Program-made: the position numbers and the translations under genes
From: Thermicanus aegyptius DSM 12793
GTDB taxonomy: Bacteria > Bacillota > Bacilli > Thermicanales > Thermicanaceae
DNA: 64,000 bases
NCBI RefSeq assembly: GCF_000510645.1
Contig: NZ_KI783301.1
Coordinates: forward strand, 1,898,420 to 1,962,419
Reading direction: 5' to 3'
Notes under the pieces: generated by a model
Told to the model about the DNA's origin: nothing
What the model saw: the letters and a program-made list of their open reading frames with translations, nothing else
Database searches by the model: none
In this document: piece by piece, positions 26,816 to 35,321 of the stretch
How the letters are laid out: each line of letters starts with the position of its first letter
Numbering within the stretch: the first letter of the stretch is position 1

Positions 26816-27946
26816 TCATATGGCCTTCTCCCGAAGAGCTTTTGGGATATAGATGCAGGTGGGTTCACTCGCCAGGTAATCCCCGGTCACCCCATATGCC
26901 CTCGCCCTGGAGCCGCCGCAGATCTGATTAAATTCGCAGACCCCGCACTTTCCTTTAAACCCGGAAGGATTCCGGAGGCTCTTAAAGATGGGAGATTCCC
27001 GGTAAATTTCCGCCAAAGGCTGTTCCCTCACATTCCCTGCTTTAATGGGCAGAAAGCCGCTGGGATAGACGTCCCCAATGTGGGAGATGAAGAGAAAACC
27101 GTTCCCATCCCGTACTCCCTGGGGAGCACGGCCCAGGAGGTCTTTGATGCCCCCCTCTTTCTGGGCGATGTAATCCTCGTAGCTCGCTGTCCCCTTTTCC
27201 TTCTCCAATTGTTGCAGATAGAAACGGCGGTAATGATGCGCTTCCGTCGTTTTGATCTGGAACGGGACCTCTTTATTCTTCCGATAGAGCCAGGCGAATA
27301 CCTCTTCCGTCTCTTTCGCCGTGATCATATCCTTCACCTGCCCCCGTCCGGTGGGAACGAGAAAGAATACGCTCCAGAGGACGACCCCCTTTTTTTCCAG
27401 AAGGGCGGCGATGTTGTCCAAATCCTGCAGGTTATAGCGGGTGACGGTGGTGTTAATCTGGAGGGGCATTCCTAATTCGCGCAAGTAATCGATGGAGCGC
27501 ATGGTGAGGTCAAAGGAACCGGGTACCCCGCGAAAGGCATCGTGTATCTCCGCATTGGACCCGTCCAGGCTAAAAGCCCAGCGGGAAAGGCCAACCTCCT
27601 TCGCCTTTCTCATCGCTTCTTTCGTCACTTTCGGCGTGGCACTCGGCGTCATGGAGACGCTTAATCCGATGTTGACGGCATACTCGGCGAGGTCAAAGAG
27701 GTCGGGCCGCATGAGAGGATCTCCCCCGGAGAAGACGAGGAGCGGCTTATCCAGTTCCAAGATCTGATCGAGGAGCCTCTTTCCTTCTTCGAAGGTGAGC
27801 TGCCGTGGATCCGCTTGGTACTGGGCTTCGGCCCGGCAATGCAGGCATTTTAAGGCGCACGCCCGGGTTACTTCCCAGATGACAATAAAGGGATTTACGT
27901 TATAATCCCGGGGTTTTACGGAAAGGGGTGTTGTCGGAGAGTCCAT
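26816..27946 (-). CDS. Radical SAM/SPASM protein (TIGR04053-like)
   Basis: 376 aa. The radical SAM cluster motif CALKCLHC lies at residues ~31-38 in IWEVTRACALKCLHCRAEA, with the downstream SGGDPLMRPD SAM-binding motif. The C-terminal SPASM region carries a CGVC-x5-CGGSRARAYG cysteine set and a final EPTC. The pattern is like AhbD/NirJ haem-maturation enzymes and the TIGR04053 group; no substrate can be read off. An Fnr-type box at the norB spacing precedes it, so it is probably made under oxygen limitation or NO stress, perhaps in haem handling. Confidence 0.85.
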   Translation of the reverse strand: MDSPTTPLSVKPRDYNVNPFIVIWEVTRACALKCLHCRAEAQYQADPRQLTFEEGKRLLDQILELDKPLLVFSGGDPLMRPDLFDLAEYAVNIGLSVSMTPSATPKVTKEAMRKAKEVGLSRWAFSLDGSNAEIHDAFRGVPGSFDLTMRSIDYLRELGMPLQINTTVTRYNLQDLDNIAALLEKKGVVLWSVFFLVPTGRGQVKDMITAKETEEVFAWLYRKNKEVPFQIKTTEAHHYRRFYLQQLEKEKGTASYEDYIAQKEGGIKDLLGRAPQGVRDGNGFLFISHIGDVYPSGFLPIKAGNVREQPLAEIYRESPIFKSLRNPSGFKGKCGVCEFNQICGGSRARAYGVTGDYLASEPTCIYIPKALREKAI

Positions 27947-27976
27947 AGGTATTCCCCCTCGATTCTCTTTTTCCTC

Positions 27977-28019
27977 ATCTTATCATTTCTTTCTCCCCAA
28001 AAATGTGACAGAAATCATA
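27977..28019 (-). promoter_or_regulatory. Fnr/Crp-type box and promoter of the radical SAM gene
   Basis: TGTGACAGAAATCATA (28004-28019) fits TGTGA-N6-TCACA with one mismatch. On the minus strand, 21 bp later, comes TAAGAT (complement of 27977-27982) as -10 box. Box-to-hexamer distance equals that of norB exactly. Confidence 0.75.
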
Positions 28020-28123
28020 CGTTTCACGGGGAAAGCGGCATTTCACCAATTTGTAACATTTCCGTTTCCTATTCACACCCTATGGATGAACCGTTTATCC
28101 ACAATGACACAGGCAAAAGGGAG

Positions 28124-28155
28124 AAAAAAAGCTCTCCTGCCGATGGCAAGAGAGT
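28124..28155 (-). terminator. Terminator of DUF2892 gene
   Basis: On the minus strand GACTCTCTTGCC pairs with GGCAGGAGAGC and is followed by TTTTTTT. Confidence 0.8.
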
Positions 28156-28214
28156 CCAAAGTTCATCGATTTGGAAAGAATTGATTTGGAAAGAATTCCG
28201 ACTATCGGGCCGTC

Positions 28215-28400
28215 TTACCTTTTTCCTGCCGTATTGATTCGAAACAGGGAATACAGGGGACAATAGCCGAACAATCCCGTCAAGAGAGGAATAAGTCCCA
28301 GCCAAGCCCAGGGCGTCTGTGGAGGAAGGAAAAGGAATGCAAGAAGGATAAGGCCAACCACAACCCGGATCACCCGATCCACCGTACCCACATTTTTCAT
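28215..28400 (-). CDS. DUF2892 (YgaP-like) small membrane protein
   Basis: 61 aa, two membrane spans with the family hallmarks MKNVGTVDRVIRVVVG at the start and the GLFGYCPLYSLF turn. DUF2892 is the membrane part of the rhodanese YgaP and often stands alone next to sulfur- or redox-stress genes; its role is unknown. The start follows AGGAGGT. A perfect 7-bp inverted repeat lies just upstream and overlaps a TATACT hexamer, suggesting repressor control. Confidence 0.85.
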   Translation of the reverse strand: MKNVGTVDRVIRVVVGLILLAFLFLPPQTPWAWLGLIPLLTGLFGYCPLYSLFRINTAGKR

Positions 28401-28420
28401 CATCACACCTCCTATATACC

Positions 28421-28438
28421 TATACTACTTATAGTATA
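28421..28438. promoter_or_regulatory. Palindromic operator candidate upstream of DUF2892 gene
   Basis: TATACTA-CTTA-TAGTATA is a perfect inverted repeat with a 4-bp spacer. It lies about 20 bp before the start codon and includes a possible -10 hexamer TATACT on the minus strand. Which repressor binds it is unknown; size and position fit ArsR-, CsoR- or CstR-type control, but the consensus of those was not matched. Confidence 0.5.
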
Positions 28439-28520
28439 CACCTTAAAAAAAAGAAAAGCAGAGGGATTTGTGACGGTTCTTTGAAGGATGGAAGGAGGAA
28501 CGGTGTAGATGAACTTAGGG

Positions 28521-29855
28521 CTAGGGTGAGCGACCTAAAACGCGCAACATGTCGGCGACGAAGGATTGGGTCCCCATCAGCACCAAAATCCCGTTCCCAT
28601 CAAGTCCCTCTTTTGTTTTAACGAGTGCTCTCTGCGGATCCGGAAGATGGCCTCCCCTTCCGCCCGCCTTTTGCAGCAACTCTTCGTAAGGGGCTTCGTA
28701 GGAAAGGGAAGGATTGGTCGTCTCCGTGGTGACGATGAGGTCGGCCGTCTCAGCCCATACCTGAAGGACCCCTTCCACATCCTTGTCTTTCGGCAGGGAA
28801 AGGAGGACGTGAAGGCGGGAATGGGGAAGGGAGGCGACGAGGCGGGAGAGGGATGCGGCGGAGGAACGGTGAATTCCCCCGTCTAAGATGATGAGGGGGT
28901 TCCTGCCCAGGATTTCACCCCTTCCCGGCCAGCGAAAGCGGCCAAAATCGCTCTTCTCCACGATTCTTTTTCCCTTCTCCCCAGTCCAATCCTTCACAAC
29001 CCTTAGGGCGAGAGCCAGGTTTTCCCCTTGGTATTCCCCTAAGAGGGGAAGAAGGATGGGAGGAAGGCGTTCTTCCCCCAGACGAACCGTCGCTTCCGTC
29101 CCGGCCAGGGTGACATTCACTTTTTCAAGGGAAAAGTCCCTGCCGTACTCCCTCCAATGGATGAGGGAGGGAGGGGAAATCCCCCGCTTCTCTTTCCAAT
29201 TCTTCATCTCTTTTAACGCTTCTTCCCCTTGGCGGCCAATGTAAACCCGCTCCACTCCCTCTCGGATGATGCCCAATTTATGGCGGACCACATCGGTCAA
29301 AGTAGAGCCCAATTGGTCCAAATGTTCCTCAAAGAGAGGGGTGATGACCGCCACCTGATGGAGGACTTGATTGGTTTCATCCATGAGGCCCCCGCGTCCT
29401 GCCTCCAGTACGGCGACCTCCACCTTCTCTTCTTGAAAGTGGAGAAAGGCGAGGGCTAGACTAACGGCGATGGGGCCGATATATTCCCCTTGAAGGGGCC
29501 GGACAGGAATTTTCTCCAGCTCCTCTTTTACCCGCTCCCCGTGGCGGTGAAAGGCATCTTTCGGAATGGGCAGACCGTTAACGCGAATTCTCTCCCGAAA
29601 ATCGAGCAGATGGGGACTGGTAAAAAGCCCTACCCGAAACCCCATACTTTCCAAAAGAAAGGAGATCATCCGGGATACGGAACCTTTTCCCTTGCTTCCT
29701 GTTACCAGGATGACAGGGATTCCCCGATCCGGACTTCCCAACTTGTCCAAGAGGATGCGGGCAAATTCCGGCTTTCGCACCTCCTCATCCCGCTTGGAGC
29801 GAAGATGAGGGAGAGCCGCCATATAGGAGGCGTAGATGAAATCTTCTTCCAACAT
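28521..29855 (-). CDS. Mur-ligase family protein, FolC-like (folylpolyglutamate/dihydrofolate synthase)
   Basis: 444 aa. ATP-binding P-loop VTGSKGKGSVSRMI, SPHLLDFRERIRVNG, an EAGRGGLMDETN block (FolC has E-x-G-x-GG-x-x-D-x-TN), and a C-terminal ligase domain with ILDGGIHRSSAASLSRL. FolC adds glutamates to folate or makes dihydrofolate. The P-loop reads GSKGKGS where FolC usually has GTNGKGS, and ILDGGIH replaces the usual LDGAHN, so it may be a divergent FolC paralogue. Start ATG 29855 behind GGGGGAGG; an in-frame extension through the next gene is spurious. Neighbour of an exported protein and obg. Confidence 0.78.
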   Translation of the reverse strand: MLEEDFIYASYMAALPHLRSKRDEEVRKPEFARILLDKLGSPDRGIPVILVTGSKGKGSVSRMISFLLESMGFRVGLFTSPHLLDFRERIRVNGLPIPKDAFHRHGERVKEELEKIPVRPLQGEYIGPIAVSLALAFLHFQEEKVEVAVLEAGRGGLMDETNQVLHQVAVITPLFEEHLDQLGSTLTDVVRHKLGIIREGVERVYIGRQGEEALKEMKNWKEKRGISPPSLIHWREYGRDFSLEKVNVTLAGTEATVRLGEERLPPILLPLLGEYQGENLALALRVVKDWTGEKGKRIVEKSDFGRFRWPGRGEILGRNPLIILDGGIHRSSAASLSRLVASLPHSRLHVLLSLPKDKDVEGVLQVWAETADLIVTTETTNPSLSYEAPYEELLQKAGGRGGHLPDPQRALVKTKEGLDGNGILVLMGTQSFVADMLRVLGRSP

Positions 29856-29872
29856 GCGTTCCTCCCCCTTTC

Positions 29873-30490
29873 TTACAAAAAATGAAAATCCCAGGCTTCT
29901 TGTCCATGAAACGGGCGGAAGGAGACTGCCTGGCGAAAAGATTCCACCACCCGGTGAAGAATGCGTTCCTCCTCCTCGTGAAGTTCCTCTCCCATGATGA
30001 GGACAAAACGGGTAACTCTCCCTTGCCCCGTCCTTAATAAAATCTCCCGGACGAAAATCTTCTTCTCCGTTACATGCTGCCGATAGGCGAGGAAATAACC
30101 GGAATAGCCTCCCGATGCATAGGGGAGGACTGAGACGGCATCGATGGAGGGGGCGGAAAGGAGGCTGGTGTCGATAAAGCCTTTCAGATCTTTGATCTTC
30201 CACCCCTGTACCAGCATGGTGGTACCTTCCCCCGCAGCCATGATCGTGTAGTAAACCTCTTCCCCGGTATAGGGTTGAAGATCCACCCTCCACGTGGAGG
30301 GAAAGGAGAGACGGACTCCCAACCGCTTAAAATGGTATTCCGTAAAAGGAGGGTTCCGCTCCCATGCCGGTGAGGAATGTTCCGTTCCGCTCACGAGGAG
30401 GAGGGGAAGCAAGGTGAGAGTCAAGAGTATGCCGTTGAGGAGAAAAAAAGGAACGGTTTTATGACCGCCGATGGGAAGAATTCGTTTCAT
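29873..30490 (-). CDS. Exported or membrane-anchored protein, unknown function
   Basis: 205 aa with an N-terminal hydrophobic segment (VPFFLLNGILLTLTLLPLLL), then a soluble domain containing RLGVRLSFPSTWRVDL and YSGYFLAYRQHVTEKKIFVRE. The 'SFPSTW' opening is reminiscent of PsbP/DUF1795-type beta domains. Start ATG 30490 follows AAAGGAG. It lies between obg and the FolC-like gene on the same strand and may share their transcript. No specific function can be assigned. Confidence 0.7.
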   Translation of the reverse strand: MKRILPIGGHKTVPFFLLNGILLTLTLLPLLLVSGTEHSSPAWERNPPFTEYHFKRLGVRLSFPSTWRVDLQPYTGEEVYYTIMAAGEGTTMLVQGWKIKDLKGFIDTSLLSAPSIDAVSVLPYASGGYSGYFLAYRQHVTEKKIFVREILLRTGQGRVTRFVLIMGEELHEEEERILHRVVESFRQAVSFRPFHGQEAWDFHFL

Positions 30491-30545
30491 GGAAAAAACT
30501 CCTTTCCCTACTACCCTATGTGAAGGAAAGGAGATTAGACATGTC

Positions 30546-31829
30546 TTAGTCGATAAATTCAAAAATGAGCTCACCGATGCGGACGGAATCTCCATCTTTC
30601 GCCCCCATCTCCCGGAGCGCATCATCGACGCCCATGCGCCGTAGGATGAAGGCGAATCGTTCCGCCGCATCTTCAAAGGAGAGGTCGAGGCGGCTTACCA
30701 TCTGCTCCAGCCTGGGGCTTACCACCACAAACATCTCATTCTCCCGTTGGACGGTAAAGGCAGGTTCCTCCTCTTTCGCCCGGTAAATCCGCCGTTCCGG
30801 CTCCTCTTTCTTTTCCTCGACAGGGGTTTCTGCCGGTAAGGTTTCGAGGCGTTCGGCAATGGCAAAGATGAGTTCTTTTATCCCTTGCCGGGTCGCAGCG
30901 GAGATGGGATAGACCGGAATCTCCGGAGGAATCTTCTCTTTGAAGCGAGCCAGGTTCTCTTCCGCCTCGGGGAGGTCCATTTTGTTGGCGGCGATCATCT
31001 GGGGGCGTTCCGCCAGGCGAGGGTTATACCGGCGAAGCTCTTCCTTGATCACGAGATAATCCTGATAGGGATCCCGACCTTCTACGGCCGCCATGTCGAT
31101 CACATGGAGGATGAGTCGGGTCCGTTCCACATGGCGGAGGAATTGGTGGCCCAAGCCCACCCCTTCATGGGCCCCTTCGATAAGCCCCGGCAGATCGGCC
31201 ATCACAAACCCACGTCCCTCTTCGATCTCCACAACGCCCAAATTGGGGGAGAGGGTGGTAAAGGGATAGGAAGCGATCTTCGGCCTTGCCCCCGATACGA
31301 CGGAAATGAGAGTTGACTTCCCCACGCTGGGATAACCGACCAAACCCACATCGGCGATCACCTTGAGCTCCATCCGTATGTAGCGTTCTTCCCCGGGCTC
31401 TCCTTTTTCCGCAATATAGGGGGCTGGGTTTTTCGGCGTGGCAAAGCGTACATTCCCTCGACCTCCCCGGCCTCCTCGGGCTACAACCACACGCTGACCT
31501 GGAGTAACCATATCGGCTATCATTTCCCCCGTATCGTCATCATAAAGAACGGTGCCTGGAGGAACCTTGACCACCAGATCTTCCGCACCTGCCCCATGCT
31601 GGTTTTTGGTCCTGCCGTTCTCCCCCTTGGGGGCTTTAAAATGCTTTCTATATTTAAAATCGATCAAGGTGCGCAGCCCTTCATCCACCACAAAGACGAC
31701 ATCTCCCCCTTTGCCGCCGTCTCCGCCCCAAGGTCCACCCCTGTCCACATATTTTTCCCGGCGGAAGGCAATGATGCCGTTTCCTCCATCTCCCCCCTTC
31801 ACATAGATTTTCGCTTCATCCACGAACAT
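30546..31829 (-). CDS. obgE: GTPase Obg/CgtA
   Basis: Ribosome-associated GTPase needed for 50S assembly and, in Bacillus, linked to stress and sporulation signalling. 427 aa: glycine-rich Obg fold (residues 1-158, [18 protein letters not shown]), G domain with G1 [10 protein letters not shown]3 [10 protein letters not shown]4 NKMDLPEA, and a C-terminal OCT domain (~345-427). The start is ATG 31829; an in-frame TTG lies one codon before. It follows spo0B, the usual Bacillales order. Confidence 0.97.
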   Translation of the reverse strand: MFVDEAKIYVKGGDGGNGIIAFRREKYVDRGGPWGGDGGKGGDVVFVVDEGLRTLIDFKYRKHFKAPKGENGRTKNQHGAGAEDLVVKVPPGTVLYDDDTGEMIADMVTPGQRVVVARGGRGGRGNVRFATPKNPAPYIAEKGEPGEERYIRMELKVIADVGLVGYPSVGKSTLISVVSGARPKIASYPFTTLSPNLGVVEIEEGRGFVMADLPGLIEGAHEGVGLGHQFLRHVERTRLILHVIDMAAVEGRDPYQDYLVIKEELRRYNPRLAERPQMIAANKMDLPEAEENLARFKEKIPPEIPVYPISAATRQGIKELIFAIAERLETLPAETPVEEKKEEPERRIYRAKEEEPAFTVQRENEMFVVVSPRLEQMVSRLDLSFEDAAERFAFILRRMGVDDALREMGAKDGDSVRIGELIFEFID

Positions 31830-31930
31830 CAAACTTCACCTCACTCTTCTTCTCCACACGTTTGCCCGTTTATCTCAACCAATCTTTTCTTTCTTCGATT
31901 CGATGGATGCTTCTCGCCCATCCGGGCTCT

Positions 31931-32527
31931 CTAGTTTTCTTTCCAGTTAAGGGAAAGAGCCCATTCTTTTTCGTTTTTTCCCATCTCTTCCACATCGAAA
32001 CCCTTTTCCAATCTCCCTTTTATCTTTTCATACTCATCGATCCGGTCCCCGCCGATGGGAGGACAGAAAAGGTCGATGGTGATGCGGGGAAGATCATTCA
32101 ACCCTTTCTCGAAACGGAGCATGAGGCTGCACTCCTCCTCGCAGTTTTGAAGATAATTTTTCCCGATCCATTGAAGGAGATCTCTGATTTGTTCCCCTCC
32201 TTTTCGCTCGCGGAAAGAGCGGGGAAGGGAAACCGATTCAGAGATTTCCACCTCAAACTGAATGTTGGGATAGAGAAGGGGATATCGATAAAGGAAGATC
32301 ACCAGATCAGGGTCACCCAATCGGGAGAGGAGATGTTCCTGCTTGAAATGTTCCACCAATCCATAAAGGCTTTCTTTAGCCTGTTCCTCTTTTCCCAGGG
32401 AAAGGTAACCAAGGGCGATCTGCAGATGATTGAGCAGCAGATGGCGCTTCCACGTCAAGATATCCAGGAACGTTTGGCTGTCATGCATGAAAAAACGATC
32501 TACGGTTTCCGCCTTCACCATGTCCAC
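31931..32527 (-). CDS. spo0B: Sporulation phosphotransferase Spo0B
   Basis: Carries phosphate from Spo0F to Spo0A in the sporulation phosphorelay. About 198 aa. The dimerisation helix has the phospho-accepting histidine in TWKRHLLLNHLQIALGYLSL (Spo0B pattern R-H-x-x-x-N-x-L-Q). The C-terminal domain is degenerate, as in known Spo0B, and lacks kinase N/G boxes. Identification is strengthened by position between rpmA and obg. Start taken as GTG 32527 behind GGGGGAG; ATG 32521 is also possible. Confidence 0.9.
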   Translation of the reverse strand: MDMVKAETVDRFFMHDSQTFLDILTWKRHLLLNHLQIALGYLSLGKEEQAKESLYGLVEHFKQEHLLSRLGDPDLVIFLYRYPLLYPNIQFEVEISESVSLPRSFRERKGGEQIRDLLQWIGKNYLQNCEEECSLMLRFEKGLNDLPRITIDLFCPPIGGDRIDEYEKIKGRLEKGFDVEEMGKNEKEWALSLNWKEN

Positions 32528-32639
32528 GCGAAACTCCCCCCATTAAGAGCCTATTTTCCGGATCGACGCTGACTTTCTTATTATACTCTTCATATGGTAT
32601 ACTGCCTAGTAAATTCCGGATAAAGTGAGGAAAAAAACC

Positions 32640-33227
32640 ATGAACGGATTCTCTCCCCATTCAAGGACCGGATCCATACCGGTTTATTTTATGTATTATC
32701 CGTTTCGTTTTACAGACTCTAAAAATATCGTACGGGGAGTGCCCTATCCCTTCGATCCCATCCTTCCCCTTGTATTATATCCCCTCTTGGTTTACTCTGC
32801 CATGCCTAAAGGGACTCCACCTTATCCGGGTCCTCCTATCGGCAAAGGGGGGCTTCCCTGGGCAGATCCGTCCCCTCCGTCGCCCGGCTTGGGAGGAGGA
32901 CCTCTTTTTGTGCCTCCGGGAGGAGGGGGCCCTTTCCCGAGCTCCGGCGGCATCTTTCCTCCCCCTTCTCCTCTTAGCGGCGGAACCCCACCTCCTCTTT
33001 TCGGCGGTTTAGGCGGAAATCCATCGTCCTCTTCCTCTACAGGGCCCCCTTCTTCTCCCTTGGGAGGGCTCTTCACACCGCTTCTTTCCCCTTTCGGCGG
33101 TTTAGGCGGAAGTCCCTCGTCCTCTTCCTCTGCAGCCACCCCCTCCTCTCCCTTGGCGGGGCTTATCACCCCGCTTCTTTCTCCCTTTGGAGGGGGGGGA
33201 ACGCCGGGGCAAAACTGGTTTTGGTAG
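32640..33227 (+). CDS. Gly/Pro/Ser-rich low-complexity protein, possibly spore-associated
   Basis: About 195 aa on the strand opposite to its neighbours. A short N-terminal part with aromatic residues and PFDPILPLVLYPLLVY is followed by ~130 residues of Gly, Pro and Ser, including near-repeats of PLLSPFGG(L/G)GG and SSSS(S/T). GTGAGGAAA lies before ATG 32640, and a bidirectional hairpin terminator follows at 33251. The minus strand also has a long open frame here (32822-33289), a by-product of base composition. Small Gly/Pro-rich proteins are common in spore coats, and the neighbours are spo0B and spoIVF, but function is inference. Confidence 0.55.
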   Translation: MNGFSPHSRTGSIPVYFMYYPFRFTDSKNIVRGVPYPFDPILPLVLYPLLVYSAMPKGTPPYPGPPIGKGGLPWADPSPPSPGLGGGPLFVPPGGGGPFPSSGGIFPPPSPLSGGTPPPLFGGLGGNPSSSSSTGPPSSPLGGLFTPLLSPFGGLGGSPSSSSSAATPSSPLAGLITPLLSPFGGGGTPGQNWFW

Positions 33228-33250
33228 CGGGACTTTACTCCCGGCGCCAA

Positions 33251-33279
33251 AAGACCCGACTCAGGCTGAGTCGGGTCTT
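33251..33279. terminator. Bidirectional terminator between Gly/Pro-rich gene and rpmA
   Basis: AAGACCCGACTCAG and CTGAGTCGGGTCTT form a perfect 14-bp hairpin with two T/A-rich ends. It ends rpmA on the minus strand and the Gly/Pro-rich gene on the plus strand. Confidence 0.88.
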
Positions 33280-33298
33280 CCAGGATCATCTCATGAAC

Positions 33299-33613
33299 TT
33301 ACGCTTGAAGAGTTTCTGTCTCCACCGCTCTTTCGACGGGATAGATGGAGACCTGTTTTCGGTCACGACCTAAGCGTTCAAAGCGGACAATCCCGTCTGC
33401 TTTCGCATAGAGGGTATCGTCACCGCCACGTCCCACATTAAGGCCGGGATAGATGCGGGTTCCCCGTTGACGGACCAGGATATTTCCGGCCAAAACGAAT
33501 TGACCGTCAGCCCTCTTGACACCAAGACGTTTTGCGATGCTGTCACGTCCGTTCTTGGTGCTTCCTACCCCTTTCTTTGAGGCGAAGAATTGTAGATTAA
33601 GCGTGTATTTCAT
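33299..33613 (-). CDS. rpmA: 50S ribosomal protein L27 with cleavable N-terminal extension
   Basis: 104 aa, ribosomal protein near the peptidyl-transferase centre. It begins [20 protein letters not shown], carrying the Firmicute pre-L27 motif [11 protein letters not shown], in which Prp protease removes the first nine residues after FF so that the mature N-terminus can reach the active site. ATG 33613 follows AAAGGAGG. The prp gene is directly upstream in the same operon. Confidence 0.97.
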   Translation of the reverse strand: MKYTLNLQFFASKKGVGSTKNGRDSIAKRLGVKRADGQFVLAGNILVRQRGTRIYPGLNVGRGGDDTLYAKADGIVRFERLGRDRKQVSIYPVERAVETETLQA

Positions 33614-33644
33614 GCGGAACACCTCCTTTAACGGTACGAAATCA

Positions 33645-33983
33645 TCACTCGCTCATTTCTTCAATGACTCGAATATATTTTCCATAGCTATCTTCCAGGG
33701 AACGAAGAGAGAGCAGCATGGCTTCCAACAAAAGATGAATCTTTCCCTCCACATCCGCCGTGATTCCCTCCGGAAGATGAAAGTGGAGAAAGCCGCTCTT
33801 CCCCATCCGTCTCACCGGATCTACCCCGAAGAGTTGATGAATCGCATTCGCCATGCCGATCGTAACAGCGGAAATCCCGGCACAAACCAGATCCTGCCCG
33901 GAAGGGGCGTATCCGGCATGTCCCTCGATCTCAATCTCGGCGATCTTCCCCTCTTCCTTGCGGTAAACCTTTACCGTCACCAT
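33645..33983 (-). CDS. prp: Ribosomal-processing cysteine protease Prp
   Basis: 112 aa protease that trims pre-L27. The catalytic dyad is visible as His22 in [17 protein letters not shown] and Cys34 in the same stretch, at the positions known from the family. It is in the conserved rplU-prp-rpmA order and ends just before rpmA, 2 bp after rplU. Confidence 0.96.
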   Translation of the reverse strand: MVTVKVYRKEEGKIAEIEIEGHAGYAPSGQDLVCAGISAVTIGMANAIHQLFGVDPVRRMGKSGFLHFHLPEGITADVEGKIHLLLEAMLLSLRSLEDSYGKYIRVIEEMSE

Positions 33984-33985
33984 GG

Positions 33986-34297
33986 TTACGCCCGAATCGC
34001 CTCAATCGTCACTTTGGTATAGGGCTGACGATGGCCTTGCTTGCGGCGATAATTCTTCTTCGCCTTGTACTTATAGACGATGATTTTCTCTCCTTTGCCC
34101 TGCTTATCCACTTTGGCCGTCACGGTGGCTCCCGCTACATAAGGGGTACCTGCAACGACACCATCCTCTTTGGAGAGAAAGAGAACTTTATCAAAGGTGA
34201 CGGTCTCTCCCACCTCCACCGGAAGCTTCTCGATGAAGAGGACGTCCCCTTCCTGGACGCGGTACTGCTTCCCGCCTGTCTCAATAATGGCATACAT
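33986..34297 (-). CDS. rplU: 50S ribosomal protein L21
   Basis: 103 aa. Family hallmarks [18 protein letters not shown] at the start and the C-terminal [18 protein letters not shown] rRNA-binding segment. ATG 34297 follows GGGAGGTG. First gene of the L21-prp-L27 operon, behind a structured leader. Confidence 0.97.
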   Translation of the reverse strand: MYAIIETGGKQYRVQEGDVLFIEKLPVEVGETVTFDKVLFLSKEDGVVAGTPYVAGATVTAKVDKQGKGEKIIVYKYKAKKNYRRKQGHRQPYTKVTIEAIRA

Positions 34298-34415
34298 GAA
34301 CTTCGCACCTCCCATAGACTTAGACTCGCCGCCGCAGGTGAGCCGAAAAGACTACTTCATAACCTGCTCGGAGCGGTTGAAGTGCGGGGGCACATTCAAC
34401 AAATTCCACTTTACC
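34298..34415 (-). ncRNA. Probable L21 leader (autoregulatory mRNA element)
   Basis: Bacillales rplU transcripts carry a conserved structured leader thought to bind L21. Here the spacer is ~120 nt, GC-rich, with several self-complementary runs (GCACTTCAACCGCTCCGAGCAGG; GCCGCCGCAGGTGAGCC region on the plus strand), then the ribosome site. Covariance support was not tested; the call rests on position and composition. Confidence 0.45.
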
Positions 34416-34433
34416 ACAGGGAAAGGGAGGATG

Positions 34434-35321
34434 TCAACTGGGAATTTCCTTCTCTTCTTCCACTTTCCCGATGGGTAAGAAAGGAGTCTTTTTCCCAAAG
34501 ATCTCATCTAAGATGCGCTCCTCCCGAAGATAGCGGGAGGGAGAGCCTGTTTCATAAAATTTCACCTGAAAAAGGTGATACCGATAACGATACATCCCTT
34601 CTGCCGCTTTACGCAGGCTCCTCGACGCAGGAACCGAAAGGATTTGGAGAGGATAAGTTCGCTCTTTCCTATAGAGGTATCTCATAAGGAGAAATTTCAT
34701 AAGACGGTAAGGGAGGTAACGATATTCCCGGTATAAGGTGAAAAGGAGATAGGGAAAGATGAACCAGAGGGAGAGGGAGAAGGTCCATCCCAATTGCGTG
34801 AGAAGGAGCATGACGAGGAGCAGTCCCCCCCCTGCGTAAAGAGTGAAGAGGATGGCTACGCGATAAGGCAGGCGCAATGCGGCGAGAAGTTGAAAAAGAC
34901 GGCCGCCGTCCAACGGATAGAGGGGGAGAAGATTAAAGAGGGCGAGGGCGAGATTGCCTTCGATCATGAAACGGCTCCAACCGGAGCTGATCCATCCTGT
35001 ATGATTTAAAAATGATGCCAACAGGATCAAAAGGAAATTATTACAAGGTCCGCCCAGCACGACAACCGCCTCTTCTCTCGCATCAGGAAGCAAAGGGGAA
35101 GAAACCTCCATCAGGCCACCAAAGGGGAGGAGGCGGATCCGTTCCACGTGCCACCCGAAATAGCGAGCCCAAAATAGATGTCCCCATTCGTGGAACAAGA
35201 GGATGGCAAAGAGGGTAAGGACCTGTAAAAATTGCCCGGTCATCAGAGCTAAGAACAAGAAGACGAAAAAAAAAGGGTGAATTTCCATCCTCATTGTTAG
35301 AAGGTGTAAACTCTTATTCAA
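34434..35321 (-). CDS. spoIVFB: SpoIVFB site-2 protease (pro-sigma-K processing)
   Basis: Intramembrane zinc metalloprotease that cleaves pro-sigma-K in the mother cell. About 295 aa with six or so spans. Zinc motif HEWGH lies at residues 44-48 (FALLLFHEWGHLF-like), the third ligand in LLPLYPLDGGRLF, and a cytoplasmic C-terminal region follows. TTG 35321 overlaps the end of spoIVFA, which provides translation coupling; an internal ATG (residue 10) lacks a ribosome site. Usual partner spoIVFA is directly upstream. Confidence 0.92.
   Translation of the reverse strand: MNKSLHLLTMRMEIHPFFFVFLFLALMTGQFLQVLTLFAILLFHEWGHLFWARYFGWHVERIRLLPFGGLMEVSSPLLPDAREEAVVVLGGPCNNFLLILLASFLNHTGWISSGWSRFMIEGNLALALFNLLPLYPLDGGRLFQLLAALRLPYRVAILFTLYAGGGLLLVMLLLTQLGWTFSLSLWFIFPYLLFTLYREYRYLPYRLMKFLLMRYLYRKERTYPLQILSVPASRSLRKAAEGMYRYRYHLFQVKFYETGSPSRYLREERILDEIFGKKTPFLPIGKVEEEKEIPS

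Noticed and set aside
29856-30293. Upstream extension of the FolC-like gene
   Set aside because: It overlaps the exported protein gene in another frame and gives low-complexity residues; the real start with a ribosome site is at 29855.
32822-33289. Minus-strand Pro/Glu-rich frame of 155 codons
   Set aside because: It mirrors the Gly/Pro/Ser gene on the plus strand, runs through the terminator hairpin and lacks a ribosome site.
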